Shown piece by piece: positions 56,881 to 64,000 of a DNA stretch of 64,000 bases. Position 1 is the stretch's first letter. Each line of letters opens with the position of its first letter. Source of the stretch: Aporrectodea caliginosa (Eukaryota; Annelida; Clitellata; Crassiclitellata; Lumbricidae). The stretch is taken from NCBI GenBank assembly GCA_020284085.1, contig JACEVL010000019.1:426501-490500 (forward strand). Reading direction: 5' to 3'. The translations under genes were made by a program, and so were the position numbers. Under the pieces are notes generated by a model. The model was not told where the DNA came from. It saw only the letters and a list, made by a program, of their open reading frames with translations, and ran no database searches.

Positions 56881-57884
56881 GCCATGGACCGGTATTTTTC
56901 ATAATTTTCTCTAGCCGTAATTATGGCTTTATTAGCCCATGCGTATATTAAAGAGCATGGGCATAATTAGCCTCGCTTTTGATTGATAATTTGACGTGTT
57001 CAAAAGAGTATTTAATATTGACGGCAGCAATTTTTGTCTGAATGCGTCACAGACTGCATGAGTGGGTTTCTACAAGAGACAGAGTTCCCACTCGGTAGAC
57101 GTCTAAGCTCTGTGTCCCATAGCACTGCCGTCGTGCACTGTACTCTCTAATCATGGCGACTTGACAGTCCCATTTGCCCGCACTGCTACAATGCAGCACC
57201 GATCCTTTTCCGCATTTGGTCCGACAAAATGGAACGAGCGGTGTAATTACAATTCCAGGTTTTATTTAAGTTTCTACTTCAGTTAATAGAACTAGCTTCA
57301 CTTTAGTTTCGATTTCAATTTTCGGAATGATTATAGTTTGTATTTCAGTTAAAGTTTTATATTGAATATCCATTGCACCTTCAATTTTTATCCAATTTCT
57401 ATTTCAGTCATTTGACGTTGTCAAGCAAACCTATGAGCTAATGTGTGATATGAACATGCTCACACACGAAACTGCTATGAAAAACTGCTATTTATAGACG
57501 TATTCTTAATTTATACGAACATAGAACCTTTCATCTTGAAATAGAATCGCCTCCGCTATTGAATAGTCAGCAATGAAAAGGATTTACTTAAATTCTTCTG
57601 CAACACGCATATTAAACTTAAGAAAAACACGACTTTCTAAAATGCCACTAGCTTTGTTTCCCTTCCCAGATGTCAAATCCAAAATAAACTGAAGATTCTT
57701 TCAGTGTAAACTACATGATTGTATAGACTAATAGAAATCGTTCATTACTATAGCACACCTTCACAAGTTCAACAATGTCGTTAAAACAGGTAGCCAGTAC
57801 ATTTTAGAATTTTCCGCCCCATCGATAAAACAGACTTTACATAATGAAACCATTATGGGGTCGCGATAAAAGACATTGATAAAT
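56881..57884. other. Unrecognised interval
   Basis: Unique AT-rich sequence; TTTCAGTT and TTTATATT words recur around 57,260-57,420 but form no clear repeat. No exon recognised. Confidence 0.4.
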
Positions 57885-58060
57885 TGTGTTCTCTGTGGTT
57901 GGCCCCAAGATTTGGAATAGCCTCCTCTTGGCACCGCGCTCCATTTCTGGAACCCCTTCTCGGTCTTTCTTCTCATCTTAAGATGGTCTTATTTGGCAGC
58001 GCTGGGGTTGGGAGCGCCTCTGAGTAGGTCCCTTGAAGAGGCGCTATGGCTATGCAAATT
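57885..58060 (+). mobile_element. L2-type LINE 3' fragment (family A)
   Basis: Reads a degraded VVGPKIWNSLLL, the SxWNxLP block near the end of ORF2, then GAGCGCCTCTGAGTAGGTC and GAGGCGCTATGGCTATGC, the family A 3' end. Confidence 0.7.
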
Positions 58061-58303
58061 CTTGTATTGAACGAATATTTATGTATTTATTTATTTTTAT
58101 ATTTATGATGAACAATTACGCATTGATCTAACTATTAAAACTAAATTTTTTAATTGGCAATTAAATACATTTCACTACTAATTTCAGCTTCTTAATAATA
58201 TTTCAGTTTTGGAATGCCAGTTTCTATTAAAGTTTTGGCCATTCCCAAACCGGTCGCTAATCCTGACTCTTAAAATAGAGAATCGCTATACACTCCTCGT
58301 GAG

Positions 58304-58507
58304 ATAGATATTACAGAAACTTCCGATCTAAGGCCTTCGATCTTCACGGAGTCTAGCTCCAGCTTGAGGACCAAGATAAACGAGGGAACTGTCTTCCTAA
58401 AGTCTCTAGTCAATCTCAAATCGTCCATTCAGAGTAGCAGTGACACTCAGTTCTGGGACAAACACAATGAGACACGATCGATGTCCTACCGTCGTGGCGT
58501 TTCCTAG
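58304..58507 (+). other. Open frame without Met, unrecognised
   Basis: About 67 codons without a stop, Ser/Thr-rich with VFLKSLVNLKSSIQSSSDTQ. It could be part of an exon or of a decayed Polinton gene upstream of the polymerase remnant; nothing decides it. Confidence 0.2.
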
Positions 58508-58722
58508 GCAATAGGACGAACAGCGACGCGTATCCCAATCTATAGGCCTATAGGATGATTAGATTGGGATATTGCCCCACAGTCGCATATATATCGCGTC
58601 CATTGTCCAACCAAGTGCGTAGGTTGGGCCACTTCATCGTGGTAATTGATATTTGGTTGCAATAAAATAATTTGAATTGAATTGAATTGAAATAGTTTCG
58701 CCAAAACGTCATCGCAAAAACG

Positions 58723-58836
58723 CCTACCTGTGGCTCCCGGAATATAAAATATAAAATGGGGCCTTCTCACTTGTTGAATGTACTAAGATCTAATGAGAAG
58801 GCACCGGGAGGGTTTGCCGGCGGGTCCACAGGTAGG
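58723..58836. repeat. Compound palindrome with three nested stems
   Basis: CCTACCTGTGG (58,723) pairs with CCACAGGTAGG (58,826). CTCCCGG (58,734) pairs with CCGGGAG (58,804). CCTTCTCA (58,762) pairs with TGAGAAGG (58,794). The stems are nested, giving one long imperfect hairpin in about 114 bp. No target duplication seen. Confidence 0.85.
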
Positions 58837-58856
58837 CCCCGTATCCTCTGAACAAG

Positions 58857-58934
58857 CTAATAACTGTTTTCTATTTCTTGCCATTAAGTTGCGGCTGATA
58901 ACTGTTTTCTATTTCTTGCCATTAAGTTGCGGCT
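58857..58934 (+). repeat. Tandem duplication of about 38 bp
   Basis: Two units of TAATAACTGTTTTCTATTTC... ending AAGTTGCGGCT; the second starts GATAACTG. Almost identical, so recent. Confidence 0.92.
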
Positions 58935-59121
58935 TGATTATCTGTCATTAAGCGAATATTGATTGATCATATGGTTAGGCCTACTCGAAAATGAAAATAT
59001 TGATCATATTAAAGAAATTAAAATTTTGGAAATATTAATCATGTTAAAGAAATTATATTGATCATAATAAAGAGATCAATATAAAATATAAAATGGACTA
59101 CTCGTCTAAAACCTTTTTGAA

Positions 59122-59367
59122 TTGCAAAATATTGCGAGACAGAGACGTAGACCTATGGTTGGTTATTCGAAATTGCGAAAAGCGGATTTGATTGCAACAG
59201 TTAGCACCGTCGAAGCTAGCGAGTCTAGAGGTGTGACCGTAGGTGCAATGGATAACGCGAAGAATAAGTTACTCGATGCACCGGTTCCTGATAGACTAGT
59301 TCTAACACTCGCCCCTCATCTTTATTTTTTTATAGAAATATCTGACAGTACAAAAAAGATACGATAA
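59122..59367 (+). pseudogene. Polinton-type polymerase, N-terminal SAP/Rho-N-like part
   Basis: 81 codons. The phrase VGYSKLRKADLIATV (residues about 13-27) is a helix-extended-helix motif like the SAP/Rho-N modules at the start of many Polinton polymerase-type proteins in invertebrates. It is followed by LLDAPVPD, a phrase I recall after that module in the same proteins. The frame stops soon after. The assignment rests on these two phrases and on the polymerase C-terminus and protease downstream. Alone it would be weak. Confidence 0.45.
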
Positions 59368-59502
59368 GGTTAAATCTTCAATTCGCTAAGTTGTTTAAGG
59401 GAAACATACTCGAAGAAAAAAAGAGAATTGCGAATTAGAAACCAAAAGAACTAAATAGAATTGTGAATATGACGGATGTTGTTGAAGGTAGATTCGATAT
59501 AA

Positions 59503-60310
59503 TAATAATAGGCCCTAATAATAATAATAATTGTTCCTTTTATTGAAACAATCCGGTTGACACATCGCAACCGGTACAGTGTACAGTTATGCAATTGAAA
59601 CATTTCACAAGAACGAAAATGACAGAAGACATAAATCTTAACTACTAACAGAACAGACTGCCTGCAATACAGTGTGATTTTCCTTACAGGTTTTATTTTA
59701 GTTATAGTTATAGTTATAGTTAATGATTTTTTATTTTAGTTATAGTTATAGTTATAGTTAGTATTATTTTTTAGTTATAGTTATAGTTATAGTTAATGGA
59801 TTTTTATTTTAGTTAATTTTAGTTACTACTTAGTTACAATAATTAAGTCTATAAGCAAAATTGTGCGTATTAATACGCTGTTTCACAATTTACTCAGAGC
59901 TATGAAAACCTTTGAAGCATGGGTACATTCAGCTTCATCAATACACGAGTTTCCAAAGTAACTGACAAATTTCACAATAAAAATTTCGCATTTTTCGTTC
60001 TCATTTATGTCGTATCGTCCATATTGCACTTCCTATTTTTATTTTTTGTATTAACGAAAATAAAGATGAATTTTCGTTAGTGTTATTTTCGTTATAGTTA
60101 TAGTTATAGTTAATGATATTTTTTAGTTATAGTTATAGTTATCGTTAACGAAATCATTTTATTTTCGTTAACGAACATTTTCGTTATCGTTATCGTTAAC
60201 GAAAATCACACTGCTGCAATACACGGCGCTAATAGCAGCCTACAAAGCAAGTCTACCCAACGGGGCTCGAACTCTATATAAGCGAGTTGACTATTCGAGA
60301 GATCATCCCT
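59503..60310 (-). mobile_element. tRNA-derived SINE, family 1, copy 2 (split by a hAT-like MITE)
   Basis: Minus-strand order: B-box-like GAGTTCGAGCCCCG near 60,270, TTAGCGCCGTGTATTGCAG near 60,225, then after the MITE GTCTGTTCTGTTAGTAGTTA and a TTATTATT tail at 59,503-59,530. These match copy 1 at 15,107-15,428 across the insertion point, so the SINE is intact apart from the inserted element and a decayed head. Confidence 0.8.
59670..60213. mobile_element. hAT-like MITE with perfect 8-bp target duplication
   Basis: A 544-bp unit begins CAGTGTGATTTTC and ends GAAAATCACACTG. CTGCAATA flanks it exactly (59,662-59,669 and 60,214-60,221). Inside are arrays of TTATAG (several blocks) and CGTTAACGA words, many of them palindromic, and no ORF. 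Removing it restores the SINE sequence found in the other copy, which confirms the borders. Confidence 0.92.
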
Positions 60311-60334
60311 CGGTTATAAAATCTTGAATTAATA

Positions 60335-60480
60335 AGAAAGTTATTGGTGACAACTGACAACTTTTATTTCCAGAAGCACAATACATATAACAATTAACAA
60401 CAATTATAACTTAACTATTACATATCGGTGCATTGGCTAAGGAACAGAGGAGACCCAAAAGGGGCACAAGCCCCGCTTAA
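60335..60480 (-). mobile_element. CR1/jockey-type LINE 3' UTR fragment
   Basis: The minus strand reads AAGCGGGGCTTGTGCCCC, then TTTTGGGTCTCCTCTG, and later GGAAATAAAAGTTGTCAGTT. This parallels the 3' UTR of the LINE at 12,950-13,060 (AGCGGGGCTTAGGCCC, CAATAAAAAGCG). Short GTTGTCA repeats form the tail. Only 3' UTR is present. Confidence 0.6.
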
Positions 60481-60485
60481 TTAAG

Positions 60486-60850
60486 GTCAGATGAAGCTGG
60501 AGGAAAACAAATCAAAGAGTTTCTTGGTTTGAGAGCCAAATTATACTTGTATAGACTGGCTGGAGAAGATCACGGAAGTGTAAAGGAGTAAAGAAGAATG
60601 TAACATTCTGAATGCTGCTAAGAAAACAATATCACGATGTCTACAAATATTGTCTGCTTACTAAGAGAAAGCAACGACGAATAATGAAAGTTATTCGATC
60701 GTATCTTCACGATATCTATACAGAAGAGGTCTCGCGTTAATAAAGTAGCATTAAATTGTCTGCAGATGATGACAAACGAGTAGGCTAGGCCTAATACTGA
60801 AGGACGGAATTCACACATGAGAATACGGACATTATTCGATGAATTTTAAA
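60486..60850 (+). pseudogene. Polinton polymerase B, C-terminal remnant
   Basis: Plus-strand blocks in shifting frames: KQIKEFLGLRAKLYLYRLAG (near 60,505-60,560), a weak KKTISRCL-like piece, VIRSYLHDIYTEEV near 60,690-60,730, then VNKVA and SADDDKR near 60,740-60,780. These phrases, in this order, are typical of the extreme C-terminus of Polinton-type polymerases. The catalytic domains lie upstream in intact copies and are missing here. Several stops and frameshifts show it is dead. Confidence 0.6.
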
Positions 60851-60914
60851 TGAGCTTCAGAAGCTTTAAAGAGATCCACGTCGACGACGTCGTCTTACCT
60901 AGGCTATATTCCTT

Positions 60915-61246
60915 TATCGAACATAAAGCTGATTGATGCGGCGAAGTGGTTGAATATCCATAACTTTAGTGGAATGTTCCTACGAGACGAGTTGCCAAAG
61001 ACGCCTAGATGGAGCGAGTGTGGTATCTTAATCTAGATGATTCCAACGGGGGTGGTACCCATTGGGTTGGATGGATCGCGCGTGCCAGCGAGAATATATA
61101 TTTTGATAGCTGTGGACTTCCCCTCCTAGAGAGTTATTGAAGTATTTGCAGAGTCCCGTTTATTATAATAGTGAGCGCATACAGCCCGATAACGAAGTGC
61201 TTTGTGGTCATTTTTGTTTCTACGTGTTAAAGAAGATAATTAACGA
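60915..61246 (+). pseudogene. Polinton adenain-like cysteine protease (PRO), decayed
   Basis: The protease matures capsid proteins in adenoviruses and is a hallmark gene of Polintons and adintoviruses. Visible blocks are FSGMFLRDELPKTPRWSECG, GTHWVGWI with the catalytic His, IYFDSCG with the acidic residue, and VLCGHFCFYVLKK with the catalytic Cys. All three triad positions are still there, but the reading changes frame near 61,035 and again near 61,135, so no functional protein is made. It follows the polymerase remnant by about 70 bases on the same strand. Confidence 0.75.
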
Positions 61247-61339
61247 TAGTTGTAAATTTCAAGAAGTTATAAACAGTTTGTATTAATTATGAAATGAAGT
61301 TTTCATATGCCTAATATATTGGATTATTGTATTGCCTAT

Positions 61340-62300
61340 TTATAAATTTAAAAAGCGCCTCTCACAGTGAACACCAATCAGAGGCGCTCCCAGTGCGAAA
61401 GACCCCGAGCGAAAAGGAAGACAGCGAAAGGAAGCACCTGGACCACCAGATAATAATTATCAAAGAACGAGTTGATGAAGGGAGTTGGTTCCATGGTGAA
61501 GGGCCAATGAAGGTAAAAGATCGAGATTTAGCCATAGCAGTCCTCGCTCGTGGGACAAGAAGGTCAAGGCGATCAAGTGAGCGAAGCGGAAGGTGAGAGG
61601 TGGCGGAGATTGGTCGGCGAATGAGGAGGTTTGGGAGCTAGGCCAGAATAAGACCGATAGATAAGAACGAGAACCTTAAGCTGGGTCGTCCATTAATTAT
61701 GTCAACAAATTTTAGGCAGTTTTTGACCCTCCCCTTGTCAACAACTGTTAAATATTGACGAGACCCCGAAAAAGTTATGTCAATCAGCCTGGCAGCCCCA
61801 TTAAGCAAAGAAACAATGGAGGGATACACTTTAGAAAGGTCTTTTAAATTATTAGTTGCACTAAAAGTCAATGTGGGATTTCAAGATAAAGGCATGGACT
61901 ATAGTTTATTAAAGACCGAGGAGTAGGACAGAACAAGGCTGGTTGATACATTTAGCATTACAGATTCTGAACCTACTGAAAGGGTAGTTTCTTGATTCAT
62001 TGGAAAAAATTTGTTGACAAGCAAATAATAATTTTCTAACTGTCAGACTGGAACAAACCCCCCATATTTTGTTGACATAATTAATGGACGTGGTAAAGCG
62101 ATCACGAGCTTTACGAGGGAGCTACGAAGATGTTCCAACATATAGGAGGAGACGTGCGAGAATGAAGCAGTCGGGTTATCAGCTTGCCGCATTAGCACAG
62201 ATTGAAGAGGGGAGGGGCGCACTTTAGAAAGGCCTACAAAAAGAGGGTTGCAGTATTCAATGCGGGAGCAGATAAATACGTCGACTATAGACGTAAAGCC
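61340..62300 (-). mobile_element. L2-type LINE fragment (family A), minus strand, split by a MITE
   Basis: Minus-strand reading: VDVFICSRIEYCNPLFVGLS, SFSHVSSYMLEHLRSSLVKL, [MITE], LKVLVLIYRSYSGLAPK, FIGPSPWNQLPSSTR-like blocks, then GAGCGCCTCTGATTGG and GAGAGGCGCTTTTTAAATTT at the 3' end (about 61,345). Frame changes throughout. Confidence 0.75.
61687..62090. mobile_element. MITE with CGTCCATTAATTATGTCA ends
   Basis: The left end CGTCCATTAATTATGTCA (61,687) is repeated as its reverse complement at the right end (62,065-62,090), about 23 bp of TIR. It interrupts the L2 fragment. Its interior (61,890-62,040) is similar to the nearby L2 sequence at 62,270-62,440, in the same orientation. No clear target duplication is seen. 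Confidence 0.65.
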
Positions 62301-62440
62301 CGAGGAGGAGACAGAATAAGACTCGTTGATAAATTTGGACATACAGATTCTGAATCTACTGAAAGAGTAGTTTCTGGAGGCGTTATACTTTGTCATCAAG
62401 CATATAATAATTTTCTAAGACGAGATGGAACAAACAGCAC

Positions 62441-64000
62441 AATTTAGATGAGTGGTAAATTCAAAGCTTTACCGACTACGTATCTTCCGCTGTCTAACGG
62501 CGTTGAAGTCGTAAGCTGGGCTTAAGCTGTTGCCTTAGTTGGCGACTACGAATAATTATACTGTTCCAACTATAGAAATTATCATATTTAACTAATTAGA
62601 AATACGTCGATGAACGGAATGCTTCAATATGTGACTGCAACTCTTACTATAATCTCGGATAAAACGACTATCGATGGTTTTATCTATGTAACCAGTGCGA
62701 GCGAATATCGCATCAGTCATAATGCTTGAATTTGCGACGTGGAGAGCGTTTCAAAACACTTCTTTGCCCTACAAAGAGTTGGATTGCTGATACAGCTAAT
62801 AATGTTTGAATCCAGATGAAATATCCCGTTCCTTTGTCTATGTCAGAATTTTTTAGCGTTGCTAGAAAAAAACAATTAGACGCAAATATTTTGAAATAGT
62901 TGGAAAGTTCAAGTGAGTAACGATGGTAATTATATTTACCGGTACCGAGATCGTGACCCTAATACGACTGTCTTTAACTATGGAACGTTAAATAAAATGT
63001 ACATTTTCGGCTTCGGACGTGTAGGGCGTACTGACGATTTTATATTTTAGGCCTATCTTTGAGCGTTGATACGACATAAGCTAGTGGATTCCTACTCTTA
63101 CCGATAAATAGGCCTACCTTAGAAACTGTCATACCGGTTTTATACCTAGATTAATTCAACATTTTGCGAGTTCGAAGTGAGTACGAGTTCGGAATTTGGC
63201 ATTCGAAACATTTAATTGGTTTAATGGCGTTTGCGCTAGTGAAAGAGACGGAAGTGGAAGAGAATGGGCTGTCTCTCATTTAGGTCAGACTTCTGGATAC
63301 AATTGAGTGTCCAACAATGGTCAGAACCTGGAAGATTGGATAGAGGGGAAAGAATAGAAATGTTGAAAACATATAGGCCTACAACTGGAGGACAGAAGGA
63401 TCCATTGACGGAGGATTCTGAAATATTTCTTACACCACGCCTAATTCCACTAATTTAGGTAATACTCATCGAGAATTTGTAATCGATTCCGTTGGAAAAT
63501 ATCGGTTTTTTATATGTTGCATTGCGTTAAAAGCGAACCGGGTAAGACGAGTTTAAGCTCGATGCAGTTATTCGTAGGCCTACGACGACTAAGCTAATAT
63601 CGCGATTATTCGATGTAATAATTTTCAATGATAATTATCATTAAAAATTGAATACATATTTTAATCGAGATCAATAACATCGTTCTCTCCTGTTACCGTA
63701 ATATAAGGCATGTAGGCTACACATGCGGATCTGTTTCTATCGTCGTTTTCATAAACATAAATTTCTGACATCGTCCTCGCTTTCTATTCGTTTCCAGCCT
63801 ATCACGCATAGCTCTTTCTAATGATAGCCTACTCTATATAATGTTCAAATAATACGTAGATTTATACGGGGCGTCGACTGTTGTTAGGCCTAAATAGAAA
63901 TATCCCGTCGAACCGTATAGTAACTGCATCGTTTTAAACGTCTGAACGACGTTTTCCTCTAAAATTGTGAAATCTTAAAATTCACGAGTACTCACTTGAT
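62441..64000. other. Unrecognised right end of the window
   Basis: AT-rich sequence with four TAGGCCTA octamers and one AGGCCTA variant between 63,049 and 63,890. A 64-codon ORF (63,264-63,458) has no recognised motif. No element ends or exons found. Confidence 0.45.

Larger units (their letters stand above)
59122..61246 (+). mobile_element. Decayed Polinton/Maverick element (remnant)
   Basis: Three plus-strand gene remnants lie in order: the N-terminal part of a Polinton-type polymerase, its C-terminal end, and an adenain-like protease. The middle of the polymerase is missing, and a SINE (with a hAT-like MITE inside) and a LINE 3' end occupy the gap. Polintons are large self-synthesising elements with protein-primed polymerase B, integrase, ATPase, protease and capsid genes. 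Here no integrase, ATPase or capsid gene and no long TIR is recognised, so only a fragment is left. Confidence 0.65.

Noticed and set aside
62202..62447. Plus-strand ORF that looked protein-like (RIRLVDKFGHTDSESTERV)
   Set aside because: The opposite strand reads as L2 ORF2 (VFICSRIEYCN), and the apparent second copy at 61.9 kb is also L2-like, so the plus frame is a shadow.
63264..63458. 64-codon plus-strand ORF near the right edge
   Set aside because: No motif or context; length compatible with chance.

Overview
The window looks like intergenic or intronic DNA from a marine invertebrate, most likely a deuterostome (echinoderm, hemichordate or cephalochordate grade). The evidence is eukaryotic: there is no bacterial-style operon anywhere, ORFs are short and broken, and nearly every recognisable coding stretch is a transposable element. 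These include L2/CR1-type and RTE-type LINEs, tRNA-headed SINEs, Ty3/Gypsy elements, mariner, hAT-like and piggyBac-like MITEs, and a decayed Polinton/Maverick. The octamer TAGGCCTA recurs about two dozen times, against about one expected. A Gmr1-like Ty3/Gypsy element, a lineage first described from deuterostomes, points the same way. The species cannot be named from sequence alone.

Layout. 1-9.4 kb: a TIR element with a hAT-type MITE inside; an old minus-strand Gmr1-like gag-protease fossil split by a fold-back element; an L2 fragment; a 1.35-kb hAT-like element with a perfect 8-bp target duplication; a mariner with unusually long 197-bp TIRs; a hairpin-capped L2 fragment. 9.7-24.5 kb: TTA microsatellites around a 2.8-kb CR1/jockey-like LINE, two SINE families, head-to-head L2 copies, a piggyBac-like MITE inside a LINE fragment, and pairs of unclassified repeats. 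24.5-31.2 kb: a truncated Ty3/Gypsy element with canonical PR-RT-RH-INT order. 31.2-36 kb: mostly unrecognised, with LINE remnants.

36,064-42,726 is the best-preserved unit: a complete Gmr1-like LTR retrotransposon with integrase upstream of reverse transcriptase, nearly identical 915/916-bp LTRs and a 5-bp target duplication ATGCC, inserted inside an L2-type LINE whose halves lie on both sides. Its gag/pol frames join at a T TTT TTA heptamer. 43.7-55.3 kb: a mariner 3' half, possible GPCR exon remnants, an RTE-like LINE split by an L2 element, GA/GACA microsatellites, a decayed PIN/FEN1-like mobile-element protein, tandem repeats, and an L2 element that is open apart from three frame breaks.

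55.8-56.8 kb may hold two 5' coding exons of a host gene (low confidence). 59.1-61.2 kb carries remnants of a Polinton/Maverick: both ends of a protein-primed DNA polymerase B and an adenain-type cysteine protease. These are interrupted by a SINE that itself carries a hAT-like MITE, and by a LINE 3' end. The last 1.7 kb shows nothing I recognise.

Together the elements record a stratigraphy of nested insertions that can be ordered from target duplications. No host gene is supported strongly. Gene-free intervals were read by eye only; a repeat library search would be needed to name many families.
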